NCBI RefSeq assembly: GCF_965263005.1 | Contig: NZ_OZ253579.1 | Span: 930,001-994,000, forward strand | Length of the DNA stretch: 64,000 nucleotides | DNA from: Rariloculus sp965263005 | GTDB taxonomy: Bacteria > Pseudomonadota > Gammaproteobacteria > Steroidobacterales > Rariloculaceae | Direction of reading: 5' to 3' | In this document: positions 42,751 to 52,119 of the stretch, piece by piece | Layout: each line of letters starts with the position of its first letter | Numbering within the stretch: the first letter of the stretch is position 1 | Translations under genes and position numbers: made by a program | The notes under the pieces: model-generated | Seen by the model: the letters and a program-made list of their open reading frames with translations, nothing else | What the model was told of the DNA's origin: nothing | The model's database searches: none

Positions 42751-44424
42751 CTAGTGCTGGCGCGCAAATTCGGGGGAGGAGACGATGAAATAGATCGTTT
42801 CGGCGACTCGTCCCACCGCGTCATCCGTGTCCCGCCCTACCACCATGCCGCGGATTCCCGCGCGAAGCGTGTCGGAAATCTCACCCGTGAGGAGTTTTTC
42901 GGCAACGCGGTTAATCAAGGCATCGGCATCTGCTGCCAGGGCCAGCTCTTCGTGTATGTCGATGAAGACCTCGTCGCTGTGAAGGCCGGCGCGATTGGAG
43001 TTGCGTCGAAATGCCTGCTGGTAGAAATAGTTCGTGACCAAGGCATTCTGGTATTCCGTTGCGACCTGAAGTTCCGGGGCGGTCATGCCGGCTTCGGAAA
43101 TTTTCCCCGGCGGCGCATAGAAGGGGCTGAAGAAATTGAATACCGACGGCGATTGCAGGGGGCCCTGGGCGAAGACATAAATGGTTTGAGGCCGGAACAC
43201 GTAGCTGCCATCGGCCGACCGCGCGTCGTAGGCACGCCAGAGTTGAGTCAGGCGCAGCAGGGGTTCCTTGAGTTTGCCGTTGCTCGGGGATTGACTGGTG
43301 GAGCGTGCTTCCTCATCGAAAAGGATGGCCTTGACCACGGCCTCGAGATCGCCTCTCTCACCACTGCCGTTGTTGTTGAAGGTGGCGGCCACGCGCGAGA
43401 CGTATGCGGACGAGGGGTTGCTGGTTACCAGCCGCTGGATCAGCCGGATAGCAATGAAGGGCCCGACGTTGGGATGCGCGAACAGATTGTCCAGCGCGTC
43501 CTCCAGGTCCTGGTCCCCCGACTGGCCCGCGGGCAGACGGACACCGTTCAGCAGTTGCTTGGCGCCGGTAGCGTGGTAGTTCGGGTAGAGTTGCATGGGC
43601 AGCGTCTGGTTGTCGTCAGTACGGCGCGCCCGAAGGAAGTTGGCGCCGTTCGCGTAGGTCCAACCGGTAAAGACGTGTGCGAAGCCTTCAACGATGTCTT
43701 GATCGTAGGTGGGGATGGGTTGGCCTTCGGAGTCCAGCCGCGTCGTGCCGTCCGGATACAATTCCACCAAGCCGATGGTAAACAGTTGCATGAACTCCCG
43801 GGCGTAGTTCTCATCGGGGCTGATGCTTCGTTCCGGGTCTGGTTTCTGGTTGCCGAGCATGCTCAGGTACACGCCCATGGCCGGGTGCAGCGTCGCTTCT
43901 TCCATGAGATCGCGGAAGTTGCCGAAGGCATTGCGCGCCAAAACGTCGTAATAGTCCGCCAACCCGTACGGCGCTTGCCGCAACGCCCCGACTTCGGACA
44001 CCACCAAGATTTGCGACAGGGCGAAGGCGACCCGCTGGCGAAGCTGATCCTGTCCGCCAAGTGCATTGCGGAACCAGATATCGACCCGGTCGGGCTGTAA
44101 CCGGGGTGCGCGATCGGGCTGCGGCAAGGAGCGAAGGTAGGGCAACTGAAGCGAGATGGGTTCCGCGATTTGCTGGTCGATCCAGGCTTCGAATCCGATG
44201 CGCCTGACGTTTTCGGCTTCGGACTCCGTGGCACCGAAGGTCGTCTGATTGAGAAACTTGAACGCCTCGGCCCTGGAAACCGGCGGAGGCAGGGGAGGAG
44301 CCGGAGGAGCCAGAGGAGCCAGAGGAGCCAGGGGGGCCGTGGACGAACCTCCACCGGATGAACCGCCGCAACCCGCCAACACGGCGGCAGCAACAAGAAC
44401 GGTTACGCTAAAGCTTGCCCGCAT
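42751..44424 (-). CDS. DUF1800 family lipoprotein
   Basis: 557 residues. ATG 44424 opens a lipoprotein signal (MRASFSVTVLVAAAVLAGC). A low-complexity linker of APL/APP repeats follows (about residues 30-50). The DUF1800 domain has FLNQTTFGATESEAENV, RQRVAFALSQILVVS, NYAREFMQLFTIGLVELYPDG (in part) and GWTYANGANF. The C-terminus ends ETIYFIVSSPEFARQ. Paired with the downstream DUF1501 gene. An open frame extends upstream to 44796 but lacks coding character. Confidence 0.9.
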   Translation of the reverse strand: MRASFSVTVLVAAAVLAGCGGSSGGGSSTAPLAPLAPLAPPAPPLPPPVSRAEAFKFLNQTTFGATESEAENVRRIGFEAWIDQQIAEPISLQLPYLRSLPQPDRAPRLQPDRVDIWFRNALGGQDQLRQRVAFALSQILVVSEVGALRQAPYGLADYYDVLARNAFGNFRDLMEEATLHPAMGVYLSMLGNQKPDPERSISPDENYAREFMQLFTIGLVELYPDGTTRLDSEGQPIPTYDQDIVEGFAHVFTGWTYANGANFLRARRTDDNQTLPMQLYPNYHATGAKQLLNGVRLPAGQSGDQDLEDALDNLFAHPNVGPFIAIRLIQRLVTSNPSSAYVSRVAATFNNNGSGERGDLEAVVKAILFDEEARSTSQSPSNGKLKEPLLRLTQLWRAYDARSADGSYVFRPQTIYVFAQGPLQSPSVFNFFSPFYAPPGKISEAGMTAPELQVATEYQNALVTNYFYQQAFRRNSNRAGLHSDEVFIDIHEELALAADADALINRVAEKLLTGEISDTLRAGIRGMVVGRDTDDAVGRVAETIYFIVSSPEFARQH

Positions 44425-44805
44425 TGCTGCAAGCGCCTCTGCTGTCACGGTCAGCTTCCGGTTACAACCTGCTCTGTCCGATGCCCCATTGTTATTTCTG
44501 GCTCGGAGATTCGCAAATTCGCGATGCCGACGCTCACTGGCAAGATTTGCGGTCAGTGCGCAGTCTGTTCCTCGTGACTGTGAAGCAATCGCCGCAGTTG
44601 TGGCTCCGTGTCCTCCACTGCCGCGGATTCGTCGCTGCCGATTTCTCGCAGGACGCAGCAGACGTGCGGTGCGTGGACAACCGCCATGCGTCCATCGCCG
44701 TATAGCCTCCGGGTTGTCGACATGGCCACCGCGCCGGGCGCGAAAGTTCGCCTGCCCAACCGGGGCTGCGTCGTTTGGATCAACCGGCTTTTTCAATAGC
44801 GATGC
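44425..44805. other. Intergenic region between DUF1800 and hipA
   Basis: 381 bp downstream of hipA and upstream of the DUF1800 gene, both on the minus strand. It should contain the DUF1800/DUF1501 promoter. No convincing promoter boxes, hairpins or small genes are seen. Confidence 0.3.
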
Positions 44806-46065
44806 CTATTGCCCGGTCGAATAGGGGTTTAGAAATTGCCGTCCCCACAAGAATTTCTGATCCACCTCGCTCAATTCGGCATCCTTACAGACACTATCCC
44901 AATGCTGTTCGATTGCCGCAGTCACATTCTCAAAAACAGTCCGAGCCTCCTCGGTTGACAGCAGGAAGTTGTGAGCAGCTTCCAGGCATGTCTTGAATTG
45001 GCTGAGATTGTTATCGCCAGATATCAGCATGGCCTGTGAAGCCTCATTGCCGGTGCGGTTTTGCGGACAAATGTCATACGCAGGCGTCAGAGTCAGTTCT
45101 TCACCGTTCCAGAACGCCGCATGGTTTCGGGCATGGTCGTCGGTATTGCCACACAGAATATTGAATGCGATCCGAGAGAAGAGTTCTTTCAGCGTATCCT
45201 TCGGATCGGTAAATCGGTGGCGGATGATTTCCGCCAGCGTCTCGTAGCTGGCGTACCGCGCCATCATCTCATCGAGGCTGAGCAGAGTGAGCGCGGAGAC
45301 CATGGATTTGCGGGTCCACTCGTTACCGCTCGGTACGCGATCAAAGCGTTCGATCAGGAGCACGTCCTTGTTTGCCGCTCTGGTCAGATGAACAGGCGCG
45401 GCATTCAATCCAGCCAGTGCGGCTAGCCGCATGGCAATGAATTCGGCTTTGATGACACTGTACAGATCGGTGCTGGATGAAAACTTGGCCACGTACTTCT
45501 CGCCTTGATCTTCGATCAAGGCTTTAGGACGAGCGCCGCCGATGGAAGTGCCATGGAACAATGCTTGATCCAGTTCCGGCGTGAGGGGCACGCCTTTCTC
45601 GACCCTTTCGGCCGATTCGATCAGTTTTTCCAAGCTGACGCTGCTCGCGGTACGCGGCACATACTCGGTCGGCGAACGCTGAAAATCGAGCGCGCCGACT
45701 CGATCAGAGCCCGATTCCAGCAGATAGGTCAGCTCATCCAGCTCGTCCGTATTCGTGCCGGCGCCCTTATGGCCCAGCTTCTTGTTGATGATCACGCGCC
45801 GTCCCCACGCATCGGGCGCGGCGTCTCGAATACATCCGGGCATGGTTAAGCCTTCAGGCAGGGGCAACGCCCCGGCCTTCAATGGCAATTCGGGCTCATA
45901 AATCGGGATGGCGGGCTTGCCATCAGCAATGCGCTCCAGATAGCTTTTACCGTAGTTGAACAGCACATGGCCGTTATCGGCTTCCAGCCGTCCGGCCACG
46001 ATGGGCCTGGTTTCGTCCGGCAGCCATATCCAGACATAGGCTTCCCTTTCCACATCAGAAGTCAT
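44806..46065 (-). CDS. hipA: HipA-family serine/threonine kinase toxin
   Basis: 419 residues. The HipA N-lobe (IYEPELPLKAGALPLPEGL is here variant) is followed by SIGGARPKALIEDQGEKYVAKF with the ATP-binding Lys, KDVLLIERFDR, and the catalytic loop FNILCGNTDDHARNHAAFW with the Asp and His-Asn pattern; TPAYDICPQ is the Mg-binding DFD-like site. HipA kinases phosphorylate tRNA synthetases in known cases. It overlaps the HTH antitoxin gene upstream by 11 bp. Confidence 0.92.
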   Translation of the reverse strand: MTSDVEREAYVWIWLPDETRPIVAGRLEADNGHVLFNYGKSYLERIADGKPAIPIYEPELPLKAGALPLPEGLTMPGCIRDAAPDAWGRRVIINKKLGHKGAGTNTDELDELTYLLESGSDRVGALDFQRSPTEYVPRTASSVSLEKLIESAERVEKGVPLTPELDQALFHGTSIGGARPKALIEDQGEKYVAKFSSSTDLYSVIKAEFIAMRLAALAGLNAAPVHLTRAANKDVLLIERFDRVPSGNEWTRKSMVSALTLLSLDEMMARYASYETLAEIIRHRFTDPKDTLKELFSRIAFNILCGNTDDHARNHAAFWNGEELTLTPAYDICPQNRTGNEASQAMLISGDNNLSQFKTCLEAAHNFLLSTEEARTVFENVTAAIEQHWDSVCKDAELSEVDQKFLWGRQFLNPYSTGQ

Positions 46066-46423
46066 CGCGCACCAGCTTGGATTTTCTGCGGACGGACTTC
46101 GGTAGAAGTGCCAGCTTGTCCTTCGTCTGAATCAGGTGTCTTGTCAGCGTGGTCTGATCGGCATCGAACAGGTTGACGCCGACAATGGTCGCTGCTTCGA
46201 ACGCAGCCCCGATTCCACTCTTGAGGTCGCCCTTTTCGATGCGTTGCAGCAGTCCTCGAGAAATGCCCGCACGGTCGGCCAGTTCTTGCGCGGTGAGCCT
46301 GCGCTCCTTACGTGCCGCACGGATCAGCCCGCCAAGCAGTGCAGTGGCATCACGGGTATAGCGTGAGTAGGTTCGTATAATGGGCTTTGGCATCGTTTCA
46401 GTTTTGATTCGCATATAGATCAT
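46055..46423 (-). CDS. hipB: HipB-like XRE-family antitoxin
   Basis: 122 residues or fewer. The HTH is GGLIRAARKERRLTAQELADRAGIS, quoted here by its ends GGLIRAARK and ADRAGISRGLLQRIEKG. The start is not settled: Mets at 46423, 46414 and 46393 are in frame and none has a strong Shine-Dalgarno; the shortest begins MPKPIIRTYSRYT. It should hold HipA inactive and repress the promoter at 46453-46481. Confidence 0.88.
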   Translation of the reverse strand: MIYMRIKTETMPKPIIRTYSRYTRDATALLGGLIRAARKERRLTAQELADRAGISRGLLQRIEKGDLKSGIGAAFEAATIVGVNLFDADQTTLTRHLIQTKDKLALLPKSVRRKSKLVRDDF

Positions 46424-46440
46424 AAATGGATCTTATGGTC
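46418..46440. promoter_or_regulatory. Candidate HipB operator
   Basis: GATCATAA (46418-46425) and TTATGGTC (46433-46440) form an inverted repeat with seven of eight pairs, just downstream of the predicted transcription start and over the first possible hipB start codon. Binding by HipB is inferred from position. Confidence 0.5.
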
Positions 46441-46452
46441 CTTCTTTGAACC

Positions 46453-46481
46453 AAAATAATGAATACCCACCAGCTTGTCAA
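46453..46481 (-). promoter_or_regulatory. hipBA promoter
   Basis: On the minus strand TTGACA (46476-46481, six of six) and TATTTT (46453-46458) are exactly 17 bases apart, a strong sigma-70 promoter pointing into hipB. It lies in a distinctly AT-rich stretch (46424-46560) unlike the GC-rich surroundings. Confidence 0.7.
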
Positions 46482-46602
46482 GAAAATAACGATCTATATA
46501 AAGATCACATAGAATTCTTATGCGCTATGTACAGACCACTGCGATACTCAAGTATCCCGCGCATCGGGTTCATTGCCGTCTCCGGTTCTCTTTTCCCGAC
46601 GA

Positions 46603-47550
46603 TTAGCGATGTCCAACGCTACGTCCGGAGGCCGCTCGCGCGGCAAAGATGCCGGAGGACAGCAGGCCGGCCGCGATTATCAGGAACATGCCGATCCAGG
46701 TAGGGGTCTCGGGCACCTCGCCGAACAGGATCATGCCCCACAGGGCGGCGAAGACGACGTAGCCATAATCGATGGTCGCCATCGTCTGCGGTGGGCCGAT
46801 CTGGTAGGCCCGGGCCACACCGAAAAAGTAGCCCGCCGACATGACGCCGAGGAACGCCATCAGCGCCCACTGTGATATCCCCATGGCGCGCCAGGTGTCG
46901 AGCAGAAACGGGTAGTCGGACCGGGCCGTAGCCTCGACATCGATAACTGCCAGCAGGACCGACGCGACAATGCCGGTGACAATGAACACGACATGGACGT
47001 TAAGTGCCAGGACCGTCGGATCCTCCTGCCTGCACTTGGCCCGCGTGACCACCATAGCCAACGAGTAGGCCAAAGCGGCGATAAGCGGCAGGAAAATTGC
47101 GGCCGAGAACGATTCGGAGCCTGGACGGAGCACCACGGCGACACCCAGGAACCCCAAAGCGACCCCGAGCCACTGGGTCGGCAGAACCCGCTCGCGCAAC
47201 AAGTACGCCGACAACAGGACCGTCCAGATCGGGTTCGTGTAGACCGCCGTCGCCGCCACCGCCAGAGGGAGGACGGGCAGGCAGGCATAGTAGGCCAACC
47301 ACGTCACAATCAGCAGCAGGCTCCGGACCACGACCCAGCGGGGTGCCTTCAACGGCACGCGGCCACCTGCGAAATGCAGCACCGCCATCAGGCACGGGAT
47401 CGCGAAGGCCGAGCGCGCGGCGAACACCTGCCAGACCGTGAGATCACCGCTGACCAGCTTCACCAGGCCGTCGGCGACGGCCATTGCGAAAACCGAAACT
47501 GTCAGTGTGACGATGCTAACCGCCGTTTGACCGCTCATTAATCTCGGCAA
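46603..47550 (-). CDS. EamA/DMT-family transporter
   Basis: 315 residues with ten predicted helices in two EamA repeats, each beginning near FAMAVADGLVKLVSGDL and LPLIAALAYSLAMVVTRAK. AAATAVYTNPIWTVLLSAYLLRE (in part) is the conserved end of repeat 1, and ATIDYGYVVFAALWGMILFGE of repeat 2. A Met at 47538 (MSGQTAVS) is an alternative start. The substrate is unknown. The gene stands alone between hipBA and trxB. Confidence 0.9.
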   Translation of the reverse strand: MPRLMSGQTAVSIVTLTVSVFAMAVADGLVKLVSGDLTVWQVFAARSAFAIPCLMAVLHFAGGRVPLKAPRWVVVRSLLLIVTWLAYYACLPVLPLAVAATAVYTNPIWTVLLSAYLLRERVLPTQWLGVALGFLGVAVVLRPGSESFSAAIFLPLIAALAYSLAMVVTRAKCRQEDPTVLALNVHVVFIVTGIVASVLLAVIDVEATARSDYPFLLDTWRAMGISQWALMAFLGVMSAGYFFGVARAYQIGPPQTMATIDYGYVVFAALWGMILFGEVPETPTWIGMFLIIAAGLLSSGIFAARAASGRSVGHR

Positions 47551-47697
47551 GCCCTCGCAGACAATTTCAGCTGACGGGTAATCCCAGGATGCGTCAGCCC
47601 CTTCCTCGACGCACCTGGTCCGGGCGGCGTCCCCGGGGAAGTGGTGTACGAACCGTGAGTCGTGGTTCGGCCTGGTTCCGTGAATTAATTTTGCGGC

Positions 47698-48645
47698 CTA
47701 CAGCTCCGCCAGATAACGCTCCGCGTCGAGCGCGGCCATGCAGCCGGACCCGGCCGACGTAACTGCCTGGCGGTAGATCGGGTCCGCGACATCGCCGGCC
47801 GCGAACACGCCGTCGATGCTTGTCGCGGTCGCGAACCCGCTGCTGCCGCTTCTGACCGTGATGTAGCCGCCTTCCATGTCGAGCTGTCCGGCGAATATGC
47901 CCGTGTTCGGCGTATGCCCGATGGCAATGAAGACGCCCTGCACGGGGACCTCGCGCCGCTCGGCCGTCTTCGCGTGCGCGATGCGGATGCCCGTTACGCC
48001 CTTGTCGTCGCCGAGCACCTCATCGAGGACATGGTCCCAGAGAATGTCGACGTTGCCGTCGCGCGTCTTCTCGATGAGCCGGTTGGCAAGGATTTTTTCG
48101 GCCCGGAACTCGTCGCGCCGGTGCACGACATTGACTTGCGACGCGATGTTCGACAGATAAAGCGCTTCCTCCACGGCCGTGTTGCCGCCGCCGATCACGG
48201 CGACGGGCTGGCTCCTGAAGAAGAAGCCGTCGCAGGTCGCACAGGCGGAAACACCGCGGCCCTTGTACGCGTCCTCCGTGGGAAGTCCGAGGTATTTCGC
48301 GGACGCGCCTGTCGCGATGATCAGCGCGTCGCAGGTGTAGGTATCGCTGTCGCCGTTGAGCTCGAACGGCCGTACGCCGAGATTCACTGCATTGATGTGG
48401 TCGAATATCATATCGGTGCCGAAGCGTTCCGCATGAAGCTGCATGCGCTCCATGAGTTCCGGGCCCTGCACGCCGTTGTTGTCGCCCGGCCAGTTGTCGA
48501 CATCGGTCGTGGTTGTCATCTGCCCGCCGACCTCGATGCCGGTAATGATGACGGGATCCAAAGCCGCGCGAGCCGCATAGACCGCGGCCGTGTAGCCCGC
48601 GGGACCGGAGCCCACGATGATCAGGCGGTGGTGTTTCGTGGTCAT
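47698..48645 (-). CDS. trxB: Thioredoxin reductase
   Basis: 315 residues, the standard low-molecular-weight NADPH:thioredoxin reductase. IVGSGPAGYTAAVYAARA binds FAD, SACATCDGFF has the redox CxxC, VIGGGNTAVEEAL binds NADPH, and the C-terminal FAAGDVADPIYRQAVTSAGSG closes the FAD site. ATG 48645 is clear. Keeps cytoplasmic thioredoxin reduced. Confidence 0.97.
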   Translation of the reverse strand: MTTKHHRLIIVGSGPAGYTAAVYAARAALDPVIITGIEVGGQMTTTTDVDNWPGDNNGVQGPELMERMQLHAERFGTDMIFDHINAVNLGVRPFELNGDSDTYTCDALIIATGASAKYLGLPTEDAYKGRGVSACATCDGFFFRSQPVAVIGGGNTAVEEALYLSNIASQVNVVHRRDEFRAEKILANRLIEKTRDGNVDILWDHVLDEVLGDDKGVTGIRIAHAKTAERREVPVQGVFIAIGHTPNTGIFAGQLDMEGGYITVRSGSSGFATATSIDGVFAAGDVADPIYRQAVTSAGSGCMAALDAERYLAEL

Positions 48646-48829
48646 GGCTTCATCCTCGGGCGCGTATCTTAGTGTACGGCCGCCGCCAAGTCAGTCCCGA
48701 TCGCCGTGTCGTCAGCGCGTGCTCCGGCATTTTCGGCTCGAACCGTGTTGCCGGCATCAGCGCCGCTCAGAACGGTTTTAAGTATCATTTATGCACAAGG
48801 TGCGTCAGCGCCCGGGTAACACAAGACAC

Positions 48830-49384
48830 ATGAGCATGTACAAATCCATTGCGGGATCGGTCTTGGCGAGGCTTCGAGCCTTGTCGTTCGGCCTGAGCCT
48901 GCTTGTCGCCGTCGGCGGTCCGGCCGCGGCGCAGCAGCACGCGGGTCAGTACGACCAGGTCGACATCGAATACGGCGCGCAGATCTTTGCCGAGCGCTGC
49001 GTCGCTTTCCATGGCGAACGCGGCGATCTGCTGCCGCAGGCCAATCTGCCGGGTTTTGGGCGCCAACCGGTCAACAACTGGACCGAGGAAGTCGGCAACG
49101 GTGCGATCCTCGCGCGTGACCCGCGTACGGGCGAGCAGGTCTGGCGGTTCCCGACGACCGACATCTCGCACAGCGGCATTCTGACGACGGCGACGGACCT
49201 GTTGTTCACCGGCAGCCGCGAGGGCTACTTCTACGCGCTCGACGCCCGCAGCGGCGAGCTGCTGTGACGCGAGCGCCTCGGCGGCCAGGGTGCGAACGGC
49301 CCAATGTCGTATGCGCTCAACGGCAAGCAGTACGTCGCCGTCGCCATTGGGGTGGGGCTCTTCGTGTTCGGGCTGCCCGACTAG
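48830..49384 (+). pseudogene. Collapsed PQQ-dehydrogenase/cytochrome c gene
   Basis: A signal peptide (SIAGSVLARLRALSFGLSLL) leads into YGAQIFAERCVAFHGERGDL, a cytochrome c start whose CxxCH has become CVAFH. After about 35 residues the sequence jumps to the end of a quinoprotein dehydrogenase: GILTTATDLLFTGSREGYF and YALDARSGELL. A TGA at 49265-49267 replaces a Trp; the frame then resumes GGQGANGPMSYALNGKQYVA and ends FGLPD at 49384. The catalytic propeller is missing, so this is a deletion relic. Confidence 0.8.
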
Positions 49385-49451
49385 ATCGAGCCCGGTCCGC
49401 GCTTTTCGCGTTCGCTACGCAAGCATCCTGCAGCGGCCGGCCTCGCCGCGC

Positions 49452-50336
49452 TCAACGACCGCGCTCAAGCGCCTCGATGCGCTCGCTGAGCGGCGGGTGA
49501 GACGCGAACAACCGCCTGATCCCCCCGCGCTTGCGCCCCGAGATGCCGAAGGCCGCAATCGAATCGGGCAGGTCATTCGGCTCGTGCATGCGTTGCAGGC
49601 TCCGCAAGGCCGAGATCATCTTCCGGCGGCCCGCGAGTTGAGCGCCGCCGGCATCCGCCCGGAACTCGCGCTGGCGCGAGAACCACATCACGATCGTGCT
49701 CGCGAGCACGCCCAGGATGATCTGGGCGACGATGCTCGCAATGAAGAAGCCGGGGCCGTAGCCGCGTTGTGTCTTGAAAAGCAAGCGATCGACGAGGAAG
49801 CCGATGATGCGTGACAGGAAGATCACGAAGGTGTTGACGACACCCTGAATCAGGGTCAGCGTGATCATGTCGCCGTTTGCGACATGGCTGACCTCATGCC
49901 CGAGCACGGCCTCGACGGAGTCGCGGTCCATCGATCTCAGCAAGCCCGTGCTGACGGCAACGAGCGCGTTGTTGCGGCTTGCGCCGGTGGCGAACGCGTT
50001 GACGTCGGGCGATTCGTAAATCGCGACCTGGGGACAGCCGATGCCGGCGGTGCGCGCCTGGCGTTGCACGGTACTTAGCACCCACCGCTCGAGCTCGTTG
50101 CGCGGCGACTCGATGACCTTGGCGCCCGTGCTCCGTTTCGCCATCCATTTCGACAGCGCGAGCGAGATGAACGAGCCCGCGAAGCCGATGACGGCCGAGA
50201 AGATCAGCAGGGACTGAAGATCGAGCTGCGTCCCCTCGGCGTTCAGAATCGACTCGAGCCCGAGCAGACGCATCACGATGGTCAACACGATCAGCACCGC
50301 GACGTTGGTCGCGACCAGCATCAGGATCCTCGACAT
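49452..50336 (-). CDS. htpX: HtpX membrane metalloprotease
   Basis: 294 residues, a heat-stress-linked zinc protease of inner-membrane quality control. Two N-terminal helices (MSRILMLVATNVAVLIVL and LLIFSAVIGFAGSFISLAL) are followed by AVLGHEVSHVANGDM with the HExxH motif, a second helix pair, and FSRQREFRADAGGAQL with the Glu ligand. ATG 50336 (MSRILM) is the canonical start. The C-terminus ends PPLSERIEALE. Confidence 0.95.
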   Translation of the reverse strand: MSRILMLVATNVAVLIVLTIVMRLLGLESILNAEGTQLDLQSLLIFSAVIGFAGSFISLALSKWMAKRSTGAKVIESPRNELERWVLSTVQRQARTAGIGCPQVAIYESPDVNAFATGASRNNALVAVSTGLLRSMDRDSVEAVLGHEVSHVANGDMITLTLIQGVVNTFVIFLSRIIGFLVDRLLFKTQRGYGPGFFIASIVAQIILGVLASTIVMWFSRQREFRADAGGAQLAGRRKMISALRSLQRMHEPNDLPDSIAAFGISGRKRGGIRRLFASHPPLSERIEALERGR

Positions 50337-50424
50337 GCGCGTTTCCAAAGAGAGCGGGAATGTTCGTTTACAGTGCCGTCGGGATGCCCGGATTTCAAGT
50401 CCTGTCAGGGGGGCAGGGTGACCG

Positions 50425-51171
50425 TCAGCGGTACAGCGGATTGGGGTGATCGAACCGGCATCCGGCGTCCCATAGCGAGCGTTGGTTGCCATGGACGGGG
50501 AAGCCTCCTGAATCGGCGAGCATTCGCGCCACATGCATGAGATTCCAGGTCATGAACGTGGTATTGCGGTTCGTGAAATCGTTTTCCGGGCCGCCCGAGC
50601 CCGAATCGAGGTAGGACGGTCCCGGTCCGGCTTCTCCGAGCCAGCCGGCGTCGGCCTGGGGCGGGATCACGTAGCCCAGGTGCTGCAGCGAATACAGAAT
50701 GTTCATCGCGCAATGCTTGGCGCCGTCTTCGTTGCCGGTAATGAGGCAGCCGCCGACCCTGCCGTAGTAGGCGTACTGGCCGTGCTCGTTGAGCAGATGC
50801 GAATTGGCGTAGAGCCGTTCGATCGTCTTCGTGCAGACCGAGGTTTTCTCGCCGAGCCAGATCGCGCTTGTCAGCACGAGAATGTGCGCTGCCTTGACCT
50901 TTTCGAAGATGTCCGGCCAGTCGTCCTCGGCCCAGCCCTGCGTGGTCATGTCCGGCCACACGCCGTAGGCGATGTTGTAATCGACGGGGCGGACGACTTC
51001 GACCGAGATACCGTTCTTTTCCATGATGGCTCTCGATATGTCGATGAGTCCCTGCGTGTGTGAGAGCTCGGGCGATCGCTTGAGCGTGCAGTTCAGGAAC
51101 AGCGCCTTCAAGTTCGAAAAGTCCCAATTGCTCGACTCGCAGAGTTCGACCTGTCGCTTCGATAGAGTCAT
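50425..51171 (-). CDS. Flavodoxin-fold NAD(P)H-dependent oxidoreductase
   Basis: 248 residues of the NADPH-dependent FMN reductase/flavodoxin superfamily. LKALFLNCTLKRSPELSHTQ is the first strand and phosphate-binding loop, HILVLTSAIWLGEKTSVCTK the second FMN loop, and GRVGGCLITGNEDGAKHCAMNI the third strand. The Gly/Pro-rich C-terminus (EAGPGPSYLDSGSGGPENDF) is usual for this subgroup. ATG 51171 is the start. Physiological acceptor unknown. It lies in the same direction as mtfA upstream, 49 bp apart. Confidence 0.85.
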   Translation of the reverse strand: MTLSKRQVELCESSNWDFSNLKALFLNCTLKRSPELSHTQGLIDISRAIMEKNGISVEVVRPVDYNIAYGVWPDMTTQGWAEDDWPDIFEKVKAAHILVLTSAIWLGEKTSVCTKTIERLYANSHLLNEHGQYAYYGRVGGCLITGNEDGAKHCAMNILYSLQHLGYVIPPQADAGWLGEAGPGPSYLDSGSGGPENDFTNRNTTFMTWNLMHVARMLADSGGFPVHGNQRSLWDAGCRFDHPNPLYR

Positions 51172-51220
51172 GGTTTGCTCCCGATTTTCCTTTCGTCTTG
51201 CTGTTCGGTGGGCGCCGTGC

Positions 51221-52054
51221 TCACGGAACTCGTTCGCCGGCAGGCGCCGCCTCGGCCGGCCACCGGGCGGATTCGCGCGCCACGGGATCCTGCCTGAAGA
51301 ACGCCGCGAGCTGGGTATAGATCGCGGGATGGTTCTCGTGCAGCCCGGCCGGAACGTCAAAGAACATCTCCGTGCAGACCGCGAAGAACTCGCCCGGATC
51401 CTGGGCCGCGTAGGGATCGAGCCACGTGTCCTCGCCGCGGTCGAGGCTTGCGCCAAGCTCCTCGTACGCCGTCCGGAACGTCTCGATCCAGACGTCGAAA
51501 GACATTCCGCGATGCAGCGGCGGTACGCCGTTCACGGCGCCATCGAGCAGGTCGAGCTTGTGCGCGAACTCGTGGGCCACGACGTCGAACCCGTCGCCCT
51601 GTCCGCTCGCGAGCACATCCTCCCAGGCAAGGATTACGGGACCCTGCTCCCAAGCCTCGCCGCTCAGGACATCGTCGCCGACATGCACGACGCCAGCTTC
51701 ATCCTCGTACTCGCGCCCGCGCACGAGAAACTCGCCAGGATAGACGATGACCGAAACGAAGCCCGCATAGCAATCGAGGCCGAGCTCGAGCACCGGCCGG
51801 CACGCAAGCGCCGCGATTCTTACGCGCATCGCATCGTCGAGCTCGAACCCGTCGGCGGGCTCGAGCGACTTTTCGTGCAGAAACAGGAGCGCCAGATCGT
51901 GCAGGCGCTGCCGCTCGTCGTCATCGAGGCGGTTCAAGCTCTGTACGTCCGCTATGGTTTCTTCCCACAAGGCTCCGGGAATGGAACGCTGCGCCAGGAG
52001 CCGGCGCCGCCGCGAGCGTCTCGTGATGCCGAACATGCGGCGATCATAACTCAC
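51221..52054 (-). CDS. mtfA: MtfA-like zinc peptidase (M90)
   Basis: 277 residues of the M90 family. FDVVAHEFAHKLDLLDG carries HExxH and the GEFFAVCTEMFF helix the third ligand (Glu). N-terminal VQSLNRLDDDERQRLHDLALLFLHEKS (in part) is the family's conserved opening. In E. coli MtfA interacts with the Mlc repressor; no Mlc target is visible here. ATG 52054 or 52036 (MFGITRRSRR) is the start. Confidence 0.9.
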   Translation of the reverse strand: MSYDRRMFGITRRSRRRRLLAQRSIPGALWEETIADVQSLNRLDDDERQRLHDLALLFLHEKSLEPADGFELDDAMRVRIAALACRPVLELGLDCYAGFVSVIVYPGEFLVRGREYEDEAGVVHVGDDVLSGEAWEQGPVILAWEDVLASGQGDGFDVVAHEFAHKLDLLDGAVNGVPPLHRGMSFDVWIETFRTAYEELGASLDRGEDTWLDPYAAQDPGEFFAVCTEMFFDVPAGLHENHPAIYTQLAAFFRQDPVARESARWPAEAAPAGERVP

Positions 52055-52119
52055 GGCCGTGGGGTGGATTGGTTAAACTCGGGCATCCGAAAACAACCGC
52101 GCCTCCAGAGGAGACCGTC

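Noticed and set aside
48791..49267. Intact 158-residue small cytochrome-like protein
   Set aside because: The haem motif is broken, the centre of the dehydrogenase is missing and the frame continues in register past the TGA.
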